Program-made: the position numbers and the translations under genes
The notes under the pieces: generated by a model
Seen by the model: the letters and a program-made list of their open reading frames with translations, nothing else
Databases searched by the model: none
What the model was told of the DNA's origin: nothing
In this document: positions 1 through 9,114 of the stretch, in pieces
Numbering within the stretch: the first letter of the stretch is position 1
How the letters are laid out: the number at the start of each line of letters is the position of its first letter
Origin: Bradyrhizobium betae
GTDB taxonomy: Bacteria; Pseudomonadota; Alphaproteobacteria; Rhizobiales; Xanthobacteraceae
NCBI RefSeq assembly: GCF_004123905.1
Contig: NZ_MZXW01000004.1
Coordinates: 372,001 to 436,000 of the forward strand
Direction of reading: 5' to 3'
DNA length: 64,000 nucleotides

Positions 1-809
1 TGGGCGTATGCGCCGTCTTCACCTATCGACTGGTGGCGGTCGTCAACTTCACATCGGCCGCGATCGGGACCGCGGGCACCTTCGTGCTCGTCGTGCTGAA
101 CGAGGCCGGCATACCGCTATTTCCCGCCGTGCTGTGCGGGCTCGTCGCCGGCGTCATTGCCGGCGTCGCCATCGGCCTGGTGATGACAAAGTGGTTCGCC
201 GAATCCAATGCTTCGACCAAGGCGGCGGTCACCGTGGCGCTGCTGGTGGGCATCGTCGCCATCGGCCTGCGGCTGACCGGCGGCCAGCATCCGCATCATT
301 TCCCCGACCTGTTTTCCGGATCGGCAATGCGGCTGGCCGGCGTCGAGCTGACCATCTCCTCGCTGCTGACGATCGGCCTCGGCGTGGCGTTCACAATTCT
401 CGCCGACGTTCTGCTGTCGCGCACCCGCATGGGCCTGCACCTGCGGGCGCTGTCGGAGCGGCCGATGGCGGCGGAGCTGATCGGCGTGCCGGTCCAGTTC
501 CTGTCGATCCTGGTGTGGGGCATCACCGGCGCGGTCACCGCGTTTTCGCTGATGATCATCGCGCCGCAACGCTCGCCCGACTTCATGTCGCTCAGCCTGC
601 TGGTGGTGCCGGCGCTCGCCGCCGCCCTGATCGGCCTGTTCCGCAGTTTCTGGATGACCCTGATCGGCGGCATCCTGATCGGCGTCGTCGAAGGCATGAC
701 CAGCGTGATCGGGGGTCTCAACCAGTATCGCGGCGCCGTGCCGTTCCTGATCATACTTGCGGTCATGTTGTGGCTGCAGCGAGGAGCCCGCTGGGATGAA
801 GCGCGCTAG
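1..809 (+). CDS. livH: Branched-chain-type ABC transporter permease (LivH family), 5' partial
   Basis: Inner-membrane permease subunit of a HAAT-family ABC importer. The reading frame is open from the first bases, and the residues before the first in-window start (GVCAVFTYRLVAVVNFTSAA) match the usual LivH N-terminal region, so the true start lies left of the window. The visible ~268 residues are hydrophobic, with about seven membrane-spanning stretches. The stop overlaps the next gene by 14 bases, showing one operon with the permease-ATPase fusion and LivF. The substrate cannot be read from sequence; catabolic islands often use Liv-type systems for aromatic acids or amides. No solute-binding gene for this system is visible and it may lie upstream. 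Confidence 0.9.
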   Translation, partial: GVCAVFTYRLVAVVNFTSAAIGTAGTFVLVVLNEAGIPLFPAVLCGLVAGVIAGVAIGLVMTKWFAESNASTKAAVTVALLVGIVAIGLRLTGGQHPHHFPDLFSGSAMRLAGVELTISSLLTIGLGVAFTILADVLLSRTRMGLHLRALSERPMAAELIGVPVQFLSILVWGITGAVTAFSLMIIAPQRSPDFMSLSLLVVPALAAALIGLFRSFWMTLIGGILIGVVEGMTSVIGGLNQYRGAVPFLIILAVMLWLQRGARWDEAR

Positions 810-2511
810 TTTCCGTTCGGCATCGGTCATTGTCGCCGCCGCGATGGTCGCCGGCGCCATCATCACCGGCCTGCTCCCGGGCTACTGGACCTATCTCGCC
901 ACCTCGGTGCTGATTTCCGCCGTGGCGCTGCAAAGCATCGGGCTGGTCGCCGGACGCACCGGCATGATCGCGCTGTGCCAGATGTCGTTCGCCGGCGTCG
1001 GCGCCTGGACCGTCGGCTATCTCAACGTGGGGGGCGCACCGGGCAACCTGCCGGTCTGGATCTTCATCGGCGGGCTGGCGGCGGTGCCGTTCGGTGTCGC
1101 CATCGGCCTTCCGGCGCTGCGGCTGCGCGGTATCAACCTGGCGATCGTCACGCTGGGGTTTGCGACCGCGTTCGACGCCATCCTGGCAAGCATCACGTTC
1201 CCGGGCCAGACCAAGTTCATTGCGGTGCCGCGGCCGGAAATCTTCGACAGCGACGGCGGCTATTTCATCTTCGTGCTGATCTTCTACGTCTTCCTCGCCG
1301 TCGGGCTCGAGTTCCTGATCCGCACCCGGCTCGGCGCAATCTGGCTCGCGGTCCGGCACTCCGAGCGTGCCGCCGCCGCCCACGGCATCAGCATTCCCGG
1401 CGCCAAGCTCTCGGCGTTTGCGATCAGCGCCTTCATTGCCGGGATCTCCGGCGGCCTGCTGGCGGGCTATCTCGGCACGCTGGTGGCGGACAACTTCAAC
1501 ATGATGCAATCGCTGGCGCTGTTCGCGGTCTCGACCATGACCGGCGCGCAGTTCGCCGAAGGCGCGCTGATCGGCGGCATCCTGGCGGTGGCGTTTCCGG
1601 AAATCCTGCGCCGGCTCAATCTCGGCCAGGACATCGGCAACGTGCTGTTTGCCATCGGCGCCACCCAGGCGCTCAGCGCCGGGGAGAGCATGAGCGAGAC
1701 CCTGCGGCGCAAGGTGCGCGGCTGGCGCAAGGCCGCACCCGCGCCGCTCGATGCCGGCGCCCGCATCGCGCCGCCGGCCGCGGTGCCGCTGCGCCACGGC
1801 ACGGCGCTGTCGACCCGCGGCCTGACGGTGCGCTACGGCGCCGTGGTCGCGCTCAACCACGTGGACCTCGCCGTGCCCGAGGGCGCGGTGTCCGGCCTGA
1901 TCGGCCCCAACGGGGCCGGCAAGTCGACGCTGATCGACGCGGTCGCGGGTTTCCTGCATTCCTACAGCGGCAGTGTCGAACTTGCCGGTGACGCGGTCGA
2001 CGATCAGCCGGCTCACGTGCGGGCCCGCAACGGCATTCGCCGCACCTGGCAGACCACCCGCATCGCGCCCGAACTCACCGTCGGCGCCTATGTCCGCCTC
2101 GCCGGCGGCGAGATGTCGGACGCCGAGGTTCAGGCGATCCTGAACTGGATCGAATGCCCGCATCCCGATACGCTGGTGGCGAGCGTCGACGCCGGCACCC
2201 GACGCCTGCTCGACGTCGCGGGCGTGGTCGCGGCGCGGCCGAAGGTGGTGCTGCTGGACGAGCCGGCGGCAGGACAGTCCTACGAGGAGACCATCAAGCT
2301 CGGCCGCCACATCGCCGAGATCCCGAAGCTGTTCGGCTGCGCGGTGCTGCTGGTCGAGCACGACATGGATCTGGTGCGCGCGGCCTGCTCGGAAATCACC
2401 GTGCTGGATTTCGGCCGGGTGATCGCCGCCGGAGCGCCCGCCGTGGTGCTGGAGGATCCGCGGGTCAGGAAGGCCTATCTGGGCATTGAAGAAGGCAACG
2501 CAGCGGCATGA
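796..2511 (+). CDS. LivM permease fused to LivG ATP-binding domain
   Basis: A 571-residue fusion of the second permease (about residues 1-300, multiple membrane segments) and an ABC ATPase (about 330-571). The ATG at 796 is preferred over earlier in-frame starts because GAGGAG precedes it and it overlaps the end of livH. Walker A (GPNGAGKS) is near residue 370, the Q-loop Gln is in RRTWQ, Walker B is VVLLDEPAAG and the H-loop is VEHDMD. The ABC signature is degenerate: where LSxGQ is expected the protein reads VDAGTRRLLD. LivM-LivG fusions are known in this transporter family. The ATPase would work as a heterodimer with the following LivF, which has a normal signature. Confidence 0.9.
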   Translation: MKRASFRSASVIVAAAMVAGAIITGLLPGYWTYLATSVLISAVALQSIGLVAGRTGMIALCQMSFAGVGAWTVGYLNVGGAPGNLPVWIFIGGLAAVPFGVAIGLPALRLRGINLAIVTLGFATAFDAILASITFPGQTKFIAVPRPEIFDSDGGYFIFVLIFYVFLAVGLEFLIRTRLGAIWLAVRHSERAAAAHGISIPGAKLSAFAISAFIAGISGGLLAGYLGTLVADNFNMMQSLALFAVSTMTGAQFAEGALIGGILAVAFPEILRRLNLGQDIGNVLFAIGATQALSAGESMSETLRRKVRGWRKAAPAPLDAGARIAPPAAVPLRHGTALSTRGLTVRYGAVVALNHVDLAVPEGAVSGLIGPNGAGKSTLIDAVAGFLHSYSGSVELAGDAVDDQPAHVRARNGIRRTWQTTRIAPELTVGAYVRLAGGEMSDAEVQAILNWIECPHPDTLVASVDAGTRRLLDVAGVVAARPKVVLLDEPAAGQSYEETIKLGRHIAEIPKLFGCAVLLVEHDMDLVRAACSEITVLDFGRVIAAGAPAVVLEDPRVRKAYLGIEEGNAAA

Positions 2512-3206
2512 GCAGGATGGTCGTTTCGGAGTTGCGGGTCGATCGCGTTCACCTCCCGGTGGTGCGCGAGGTCAGTCTTTCGGTCGAGAGCGGGCAGATC
2601 AGCGTGCTGCTCGGCGCCAACGGCGCCGGAAAAACCACATTGCTGGAGGGGCTGTCAGGGGTGATCCCAGTGGCCGGCGGCAAGATCGAGGTCGACGGCC
2701 ACGAGATCCAGCGCCAGCGCCCCGGCGCGCGCGTGGGCGCGGGCCTCGCCCATGTGGAGCAGGGCCGCACCGTGTTCCGCCAGCTTACCACCAACGAGAA
2801 CCTGCGCGCCGGCGCGGCCTCGGCGAGCGACGTCAAGAAGGCCTACGAGCTGTTTCCCGAACTGCTGCCGCGTCGGGATGTTCTGGCGGGGCTACTGTCG
2901 GGCGGCGAACAGCAGATGTTGGTGATCGCCCGCGCGCTGGCCGGCCGGCCGAAGATCCTGCTGATCGACGAGATGTCCGCTGGCCTGGCGCCGACCATCG
3001 TGCGGCGGCTGATGACCACGGTGCGCAAGCTCGCGGACCAGGGGCTCGCCGTGGTGCTGGTCGAGCAGTTCGCAGTGCTGGCGCTCGCCGTCGGCAACCG
3101 GGCCTATGTGCTGCGGCGCGGCAAGATCGTCTATGACGGCGCCTGCGCCGAACTGCGCGATGCCCCCGACAAGCTGCACCAGCTCTATCTCGGCAGCGGC
3201 TCCTGA
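2508..3206 (+). CDS. livF: Branched-chain-type ABC transporter ATPase (LivF family)
   Basis: Cytoplasmic ATPase of 232 residues, usual LivF length. Walker A is GANGAGKTT (about residues 36-44), the signature is LSGGEQQ, Walker B is ILLIDEMSAGLAP and the H-loop is LVEQF, all intact. The start codon overlaps the previous stop as ATGA, so translation is coupled to the LivMG fusion. Its last 219 bases, including the stop, lie inside a 550-bp direct repeat; the second copy at 5712 is a headless livF fragment differing at one noticed base (3027 A versus 5751 G, Lys to Glu). Confidence 0.92.
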   Translation: MSRMVVSELRVDRVHLPVVREVSLSVESGQISVLLGANGAGKTTLLEGLSGVIPVAGGKIEVDGHEIQRQRPGARVGAGLAHVEQGRTVFRQLTTNENLRAGAASASDVKKAYELFPELLPRRDVLAGLLSGGEQQMLVIARALAGRPKILLIDEMSAGLAPTIVRRLMTTVRKLADQGLAVVLVEQFAVLALAVGNRAYVLRRGKIVYDGACAELRDAPDKLHQLYLGSGS

Positions 3207-3537
3207 CCGGCACTTCATCGACACATGCTCTGCTGAGGTATCGAGCCCCGCGTGAGAAAGTCGTCCAGCAGGTTTCGCAATTGACGTCACAAAAAACTGG
3301 CGTTGCACGACCAGCCAAAAATGCGCTGCAGCAGCTGTTCTTATCGTCAAGACGCACGCGAGACCGTTTCGGATAGAAGGCAGTCAGCGCCAGCCCTCGC
3401 ATCGCGAAACATCAATTGGTGCCCCTATCAGGAATTGGTGCCCGTATCGTATTGTCCGCGCCGCAACAAAAATGTGTCCGACGGTCACATCCCTCGTTTG
3501 GTAGATGACAGGTGAGGAACGCCCGGCGATCCTCCAC
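2988..3537. repeat. 550-bp direct repeat, copy 1 (livF 3' end plus leader)
   Basis: Matches 5712-6261 at a constant offset of 2724 with only one mismatch noticed. It contains the last third of livF and about 330 bases of non-coding DNA that end 29 bases before the amidase start codon. Within the non-coding part, AATTGGTGCCCNTATC occurs twice at a 19-base period (3414-3429 and 3433-3448), which looks like a tandem protein-binding site. The near identity means the duplication is recent. Confidence 0.93.
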
Positions 3538-3566
3538 ACGGTTCAACTGTTCGCAAGAGGTGCTCC

Positions 3567-5024
3567 ATGCATTTATCCGATTATGCGTCCTATGACGCGC
3601 TTGGCCTCGCCGAACTGATCCGCTCGGGCCAAGTTGCGGTCGCCGAGGTGGTCGACGCGGCGCTCGCGGCGAACGGCGCGGTGAACGAGCGTCTCAACGC
3701 CGTTATCGACATCTGGCCCGAGGACGTGGCCGCCCAGATCGCGTCCGCGCCGCGCGACGGGCCATTCCATGGGGTGCCGTTCCTGATCAAGGACGTCGCC
3801 CTCCAGATGGAGGGCAAACGCAGCGAGATGGGCAGCCGCCTCGCATCGGGCCTGACCGCCGCGGCGGACACGCACCTGATGCAGCGGTTCCGTAAGGCCG
3901 GGCTGGTGACGTTCGGTCGCACGGCGGCCCCCGAAATGGGGTTCAGCTGCACCACCGAGACGGTCTATCAGGGGCCGGTCCACAACCCCTGGAACCTGTC
4001 GCGCAATGTTGGTGGGTCAAGCGGGGGGACTGCGGCCGCCGTCGCGGCCGGCGTCGTGCCGATGGCGCACGGCAATGACGGGGGCGGATCGATTCGTGTT
4101 CCCGCCTCGAGTTGCGGCCTGGTCGGCCTGAAGCCGACCCGCGGTCGGGTCCCCATCGGTCCCGACGCCGACGAGGCGCTGAACGGCATGGGTATTGAGC
4201 TGGGATTGAGCCGCACCGTGCGCGACAGCGCCGCATTGCTCGACGCGGTGCAGGGCGACGAGCCGGGCGATCCCTATGTCATTCCCGCTCCCGCCCGGCC
4301 CTATCTCTCCGAGGTCGATCGCGAGCCGGCCACGTTGCGGATCGGCGTGATGGCCCAGCCGTTCGGCGGCGCGGCGACCTCTCCCGAGGTCGCGCGAGCA
4401 ACCGCTGAGACCGCCGAACACTGTCGGGCGCTGGGCCACCGGGTCGAAATCTCGGACATGAAACTCGGCGTGAGCTGGGAAGAGTTCGTGTTGGGTAACG
4501 CGCAACTGTGGACGGCGAACCTCGCGGCCTTGATCGCTGGATTGGCGGAAGCGCTGGGCCGTCCCATTGACCTCAGCACGCTTGAGGCGCCCACGCTTGC
4601 CTGCTACGAATATGGCCGCAAGGTGACCGCCATGGAGATGCTCGGCGCGCTGGGAATGCGCAATCGAGTGACGCGCAGCCTGGGTCACTGGTTTACCCGA
4701 AACGACGTGCTGCTATCCCCGACCCTTCCTGGGCTTCCCGCGCCCATCGGCGAGTTCGGTAAGGGCAGCGAGTACGATAGTGGGCTCGATTGGACGCGCC
4801 GCATTTTCGAGACCTCGCCTTTCACGCCGATGTTCAACGTATCCGGGTTGCCGGCGATATCCGTGCCGCTGGCCTTTGACGAAAAGACGGCGCTTCCGAT
4901 CGGGATGCAGTTCGCCGCCGGGTTCGGGCGGGAAGACATTCTATTCCAACTCGCGGGACAACTTGAACGCACCCGGCCTTGGGCGGCGCGCAAGCCGGCG
5001 ATCTGGGCCGCGGCAGCGGCGTGA
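3567..5024 (+). CDS. Amidase signature family hydrolase
   Basis: A 485-residue cytoplasmic amidase, the normal family length. The Ser-cisSer-Lys triad is visible: Lys in FLIKDVA (about residue 75), the Gly/Ser-rich block [14 protein letters not shown] (about 150-163), and the nucleophile Ser in the segment [16 protein letters not shown] (about 169-184). It is related to 6-aminohexanoate-cyclic-dimer and aryl amidases; the substrate cannot be told from sequence. A GAGGTG ribosome site precedes the ATG. It sits alone between two copies of the 550-bp repeat, so it may have arrived with the rearrangement that duplicated the leader. Confidence 0.9.
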   Translation: MHLSDYASYDALGLAELIRSGQVAVAEVVDAALAANGAVNERLNAVIDIWPEDVAAQIASAPRDGPFHGVPFLIKDVALQMEGKRSEMGSRLASGLTAAADTHLMQRFRKAGLVTFGRTAAPEMGFSCTTETVYQGPVHNPWNLSRNVGGSSGGTAAAVAAGVVPMAHGNDGGGSIRVPASSCGLVGLKPTRGRVPIGPDADEALNGMGIELGLSRTVRDSAALLDAVQGDEPGDPYVIPAPARPYLSEVDREPATLRIGVMAQPFGGAATSPEVARATAETAEHCRALGHRVEISDMKLGVSWEEFVLGNAQLWTANLAALIAGLAEALGRPIDLSTLEAPTLACYEYGRKVTAMEMLGALGMRNRVTRSLGHWFTRNDVLLSPTLPGLPAPIGEFGKGSEYDSGLDWTRRIFETSPFTPMFNVSGLPAISVPLAFDEKTALPIGMQFAAGFGREDILFQLAGQLERTRPWAARKPAIWAAAAA

Positions 5025-5365
5025 GGCATTGCTTTAGCTAGGCACAAACCGCCGCAGGGCGCACTGGTCGCGCCAAGTCTGAGGGGATTCTGATTTGGAG
5101 CCGGAACCAGCGGGCGTGCGAGGGGTCGGCGTGCCGCATGGCCCCATGGAGCGCCGGTTCGCGGTCGCGGCGGCCACGCTGTTCGGGATCGTCGCGGTTC
5201 TCGGGTTCATTAGTTCAGCCCGGTTATCTGCAAGCACCAGTTAACCTTGGCGCCCTGTCGAGCGCCGGCGCGGTGTACACCGCGTTCGGTGAGATGGCGG
5301 CGCTCGGCAACGAGTGTCCGGCGTCAGCACTAATGGCACAGATTTGAGGTTGTGATTTAAGGAGG
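5025..5365. other. Intergenic stretch between amidase and IS3 remnant
   Basis: No gene is called. A short frame (ATG at 5145, stop near 5243) would give about 32 residues with one hydrophobic stretch (AVAAATLFGIVAVLGF). It looks more like the tail of a lost membrane protein than a real small gene. The left boundary of the IS3-type remnant is somewhere in 5330-5365 but no terminal inverted repeat could be fixed. Confidence 0.4.
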
Positions 5366-5603
5366 GTTGGGGCTTCGTCGCAGTGACGAAGAAACGAAGA
5401 TGAAGGCCCAACCCTCCTTGAAAAAATCGCCGGTGAAGGCCCCTGCGGAACGGGTGGTGAAGGACATCCGGCGGCAGACCCGGCGCCATTTCTCAGCCGA
5501 AGACAAGATCCGTATTGTGCTGGACGGGCTGCGCGGCGAGGACGGCATTGCCGAGCTGTGCCGCAAGGAAGGCATCGCCCAGAGCCTGTATTATACCAAG
5601 ATT
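5366..5603 (+). pseudogene. IS3-family transposase OrfA, truncated
   Basis: From the ATG at 5400 the frame encodes the N-terminal ~66 residues of an OrfA-type transposase subunit. It includes RHFSAEDKIRIVLDGLRGE and ELCRKEGIAQSLYYT, the helix-turn-helix recognition part of IS3-group OrfA proteins. After SLYYT the similarity stops and three unrelated residues lead to a stop. The rest of OrfA and all of OrfB are missing. It abuts an IS630-type remnant on its right, suggesting one element jumped into the other before most of both was lost. Confidence 0.8.
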
Positions 5604-5609
5604 CACTGA

Positions 5610-5711
5610 TCAGAACCCATATGCCCAATCTCGCAGACCGATCGACATGATTGTGCAGGGTTGCTCGACGAGCTTGTTCCATGCGTCGCAGCAATGGTCG
5701 ACGATCTCGTT
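5610..5711 (-). pseudogene. IS630-family transposase C-terminal fragment
   Basis: On the minus strand the frame reads NEIVDHCCDAWNKLVEQP then IMSIGLRDWAYGF and a stop. This is the C-terminal tail of IS630-type transposases from rhizobial genomes. Only about 33 codons remain. The fragment runs straight into the livF repeat at 5712, so it marks the breakpoint of the 550-bp duplication. The DDE catalytic part is absent. Confidence 0.75.
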
Positions 5712-5930
5712 GCGCCGACCATCGTGCGGCGGCTGATGACCACGGTGCGCGAGCTCGCGGACCAGGGGCTCGCCGTGGTGCTGGTCGAGCAGTTCGCAGT
5801 GCTGGCGCTCGCCGTCGGCAACCGGGCCTATGTGCTGCGGCGCGGCAAGATCGTCTATGACGGCGCCTGCGCCGAACTGCGCGATGCCCCCGACAAGCTG
5901 CACCAGCTCTATCTCGGCAGCGGCTCCTGA
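5712..5930 (+). pseudogene. livF 3' fragment
   Basis: The last 73 codons of livF, from PTIVRRLMTTVREL to the stop, without Walker A, signature or Walker B. It differs from the intact gene by Lys to Glu at the position of base 5751. An in-frame start at 5661 in the IS remnant would allow a chimeric 89-residue product, but nothing suggests function. Confidence 0.9.
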
Positions 5931-6261
5931 CCGGCACTTCATCGACACATGCTCTGCTGAGGTATCGAGCCCCGCGTGAGAAAGTCGTCCAGCAGGTTTC
6001 GCAATTGACGTCACAAAAAACTGGCGTTGCACGACCAGCCAAAAATGCGCTGCAGCAGCTGTTCTTATCGTCAAGACGCACGCGAGACCGTTTCGGATAG
6101 AAGGCAGTCAGCGCCAGCCCTCGCATCGCGAAACATCAATTGGTGCCCCTATCAGGAATTGGTGCCCGTATCGTATTGTCCGCGCCGCAACAAAAATGTG
6201 TCCGACGGTCACATCCCTCGTTTGGTAGATGACAGGTGAGGAACGCCCGGCGATCCTCCAC
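5712..6261. repeat. 550-bp direct repeat, copy 2
   Basis: Second copy of 2988-3537, offset 2724. Its left end joins the IS630 fragment; its right end lies 116 bases before the amidohydrolase start. The AATTGGTGCCCNTATC pair recurs at 6138-6153 and 6157-6172. Whatever promoter or regulator site the leader carries is therefore placed upstream of both hydrolase genes. Confidence 0.93.
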
Positions 6262-6377
6262 TACGGCGAGGCCTTCGTGCTGCAAGCGACCAACCTCATT
6301 CCAGAGAAATCCGCGAGCCGGTCGCCAGCTACGCCAAGCTGCACATCGGCCACAGTTCAGATCGAGGAGATCGAATA

Positions 6378-8213
6378 ATGTCTAAACCTGCCGCGCGCAC
6401 TTTGATATTCGGTGGTTCCATTCTCACCCAGAATGATCACCGGGAAACCCACGAAGCAATCGTTCTTGAAGGCGACGTCATCGTGGCGACCGGGACGCTG
6501 GCTGACATGAAAACCGTCGCGGGGGCCGCAGCGCGTAAGGTTGACGTTGAGGGGGCCTGTGTGATGCCGGGCGTCATCGACGATCACCCCCATTTCCTCC
6601 ACTTCGGAAGTTTCGACGCGGACTGCGTCATTCTCTATGACGCCAAAAACCACGAAGATATCCTCTCGCGTATTCGCGCGCGCGTTGCCACAACGCCTCG
6701 CGGCGAATGGATCCTGACCACGCCGGTCGGCGAGCCGCATTATTTCATACGTCGATCCTGGCAGAACCTCGCCGAAGGCCGGTTGCCAAATCGCAAAGAG
6801 TTGGATCGGGTCTCGCCGGATCACCCTGTCTGGATCCAGGCATACGCCCCGCGAACCCCCAACGTTTGCGCCATGAACTCCAAGGCGCTCCAAATGCTCG
6901 GCTTTGGACGTGATCTGCCTGACCAAGTCGACAACGTGACGATCGAGAAGGACGCCGAGGGCGAACCGACCGGAATCTTCCGCGGCAGCGTAACGAACTA
7001 CTACAACAGCAGTCGTTTCTGGCTGGGGCGCGTGGCAGCGCAAGTGTTTCGCCCGACCGACGACCTCTGGTACCGCGGCGCTCTTGGGGGACAGTTGACA
7101 GCCGCCGGGCGCGGCGTGACAGCAGCTTACGAGGGGCACGCGATGGAAGCAGCGCACATCGCTGCGTATCAACGCGCGCGCAACGAGGGCAATTTGCGCA
7201 TGCGCGTGCTGGCTTCCCTGGAGGGCGCTCCGCATGCGAACGATTATGGGATGGGTTTGAGCGAAGATCTCGTTCGAGCGAATTGCGTGCTTGCGGCCAG
7301 TCTCACCCAAATCAGCGATCCGCTGTATCGCGTCAACGGGCTGTCATTGTGCCCCTCGGGGCCCGCCTGGCCTGGAATCCTGCAGAGCGATCGCGAGTAT
7401 TTGGATCCCTACGGTCGCCCGACAAAAGGGCATGGGTTCATAACGCAAGCGATGGAGCGCGACACCATCGAGTATTGCCTCAAGAACAACGTTCGCCTGA
7501 ACATGCTGAACTGTAGCCTGCCGGAGCATCGCGAATTCCTCGCACTCCTTGAGCCATTCCTGGGTCAATATGACGTGCGGACCCGCGAGTGGGTGATTCA
7601 GCACAGCATCTTTGTCCAGGAAGAGGCCATCAAGCGATACGCCGAGCTGAAATTCCACCTCACTAGCACTGTCAGCTTCTGTTGGGGAAAGGGTGCCATG
7701 TACGAGGAGCGCATGGGCGAGGAGGCCCTCAAGAATCTCGTCCCGATCGGCAAGATGTTCGCGTCCGGCGCCAATGTCGGACTCGGCTCGGATTGGGGGC
7801 CGGCCAGCCCGTTCGAGCATATGGCGCTTGCCGAAACGCGCGAGTTCGGTGGCACCGGACGCCGGCACGACGGCCCCGGATATTCGATTACCCGGCAGCA
7901 GGCGTTGGACGGTTGGACGGTCAACAATGCCAAGTTGATGCAGTGGGAGGGGATCGGCGCGTTGAAGCCGGGCTACAAGGCGGATCTGGCGATCGTCGAT
8001 CGCAATCCCCAGACTTGCCACATCGGCGATCTTCCCAACACGCAGGTGCTGCGGACGGTCCTGGGCGGCAAAGACATATTCGACACCAAGATCCTTCCCC
8101 GGGTAGACGAGGCGGACCTGCCGTCGGAGCGGGTGAAACACCTGGACAAAGCGTCCGTTCAGGGCGGCAGCGGCCATGTTTGCGGTCCGCAATGCAACCA
8201 CGCGGCGCATTGA
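6378..8213 (+). CDS. Amidohydrolase family protein (YtcJ/amidohydrolase-3 type)
   Basis: A 611-residue metal-dependent hydrolase of the amidohydrolase superfamily. The N-terminal beta-sandwich (GGSILTQNDHRETHEAIVLE) leads to the first metal site, GVIDDHPHFLHFG, with the HxH pair near residues 71-73. The C-terminal part has the typical GLGSDWGPASPF and a closing KADLAIVDRNP segment. The family hydrolyses amide or ester bonds in small molecules; the substrate is unknown. The last residues form an unusual Cys/His-rich tail (HVCGPQCNHAAH). The gene follows the second copy of the leader that also precedes the amidase, so the two hydrolases may be co-regulated. Confidence 0.88.
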   Translation: MSKPAARTLIFGGSILTQNDHRETHEAIVLEGDVIVATGTLADMKTVAGAAARKVDVEGACVMPGVIDDHPHFLHFGSFDADCVILYDAKNHEDILSRIRARVATTPRGEWILTTPVGEPHYFIRRSWQNLAEGRLPNRKELDRVSPDHPVWIQAYAPRTPNVCAMNSKALQMLGFGRDLPDQVDNVTIEKDAEGEPTGIFRGSVTNYYNSSRFWLGRVAAQVFRPTDDLWYRGALGGQLTAAGRGVTAAYEGHAMEAAHIAAYQRARNEGNLRMRVLASLEGAPHANDYGMGLSEDLVRANCVLAASLTQISDPLYRVNGLSLCPSGPAWPGILQSDREYLDPYGRPTKGHGFITQAMERDTIEYCLKNNVRLNMLNCSLPEHREFLALLEPFLGQYDVRTREWVIQHSIFVQEEAIKRYAELKFHLTSTVSFCWGKGAMYEERMGEEALKNLVPIGKMFASGANVGLGSDWGPASPFEHMALAETREFGGTGRRHDGPGYSITRQQALDGWTVNNAKLMQWEGIGALKPGYKADLAIVDRNPQTCHIGDLPNTQVLRTVLGGKDIFDTKILPRVDEADLPSERVKHLDKASVQGGSGHVCGPQCNHAAH

Positions 8214-8256
8214 AGAGAGCATGGATGCCAGCGCAGCCGAGAAGATAGGTTCGATC

Positions 8257-8287
8257 GCCTCCGTTCCCACTGAATCGGAACGGAGGC
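8257..8287. terminator. Hairpin terminator between convergent genes
   Basis: GCCTCCGTTCC (8257-8267), a 9-base loop, then the perfect complement GGAACGGAGGC (8277-8287). It lies 43 bases after the amidohydrolase stop and before the end of the minus-strand tetR pseudogene, so it could end transcription from both sides. No strong T-run follows. Confidence 0.6.
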
Positions 8288-8343
8288 CAACCTCTAGACG
8301 CGTTTGCTTGGCGCACCCGCGTTTCTCAATCGAAGATAACTTG

Positions 8344-8942
8344 TTAGCATGCCTTCGCCGACAGCCTCGCCCGGACTGTTATCCGCGGCGCGGTGAACAG
8401 GGCCTCGCGTTGGCTGGGATCTCGTGCGACCGCTATGGCAGCTTCGCGCCCGGCGCGCACAATAAGCGTGGCGCAGGCGGGTGCCGAGACCCGAAGCGAG
8501 CTTGCTCTGCAAATCATCCACGATCATTTTGCGAAAATGACCGAACGTCTCTCCGACAACCGGCTCGAGCAGCGGGCTGAGGGCCGGTGTGAGCATCATA
8601 TAGAAGCGCCCCACCTTCGGTTCGGCGCAAATCTCGAGCAATGCCGCCCATCAATGCAACGATGCGATCTTCGGCCGTGGTGCTCGAATTGCGCATCTGC
8701 TCGCCGCGCAAGCGGACACGCTCTCCGATAATGCAATACTGATCGCGGAGTATATCGTCGATCCCGCCCGGAAAATAGGTGTAAGCGGTGGTCTTCGAGG
8801 CACCAGCTTGCCTCGCGACTGCGTCAACGGAGCAGGCAGCGAGTCCCCTGGCCTCGAAGAGATCGAGCGCGGTGTGCAGGAGTTCCTGTCGAGTTCTGAG
8901 GCGGTTTCTACCGCGGAGTCGGACAGGGGCTTTCTCTTTCAT
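8344..8942 (-). pseudogene. TetR-family regulator, frameshifted copy
   Basis: The N-terminal HTH is intact (ELLHTALDLFEARGLAACSV and QAGASKTTAYTYFPGGID), starting at the ATG on 8942. Compared with the intact paralogue at 12395-13006, one extra base near 8637-8655 shifts the frame after RIVALMGG. About two bases are missing near 8480-8500, and the C-terminus (ending RARLSAKAC) is in a third frame. The product would keep DNA binding but lose the ligand domain. It is divergent from the SDR operon and shares a spaced palindrome with the other tetR promoter. Confidence 0.88.
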
Positions 8943-8999
8943 CTCCAGCAACCACAAAGTGTGCAGAGGAAAGATTAAATGTTCATCTTGACAACAATC

Positions 9000-9014
9000 T
9001 GGACAAGTTGTTCA
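9000..9014. promoter_or_regulatory. Candidate TetR operator, copy 1
   Basis: TGGACA-AGT-TGTTCA, a near-perfect inverted repeat in the divergent region between the broken tetR and the SDR operon. It begins 6 bases after a TTGACA at 8988-8993, so it would overlap the promoter spacer. The same arrangement, TTGACA then TGGACA-N3-TGTTCA, is conserved at 13049-13075 upstream of the intact tetR although flanking bases have diverged. Confidence 0.6.
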
Positions 9015-9114
9015 ATTTTCGTGAACTTCTCCGAATAACGACGGTCAAAGGATGGATGTCCGAAAAGGATCATTGGGCCCAGCCAACCGGTCCAGGTCAA
9101 AGGAACGACGGCAA

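Noticed and set aside
763..2361. Long minus-strand open frame opposite the LivM-LivG fusion (532 residues)
   Set aside because: It is a shadow of a high-GC gene: composition is Arg/Gly/Asp-rich with no family motif, while the plus strand has clear ABC motifs.
3414..3448. CRISPR-like array
   Set aside because: Only two copies of a 16-base unit at a 19-base period, without spacers of normal length and without cas genes. More likely a binding site.
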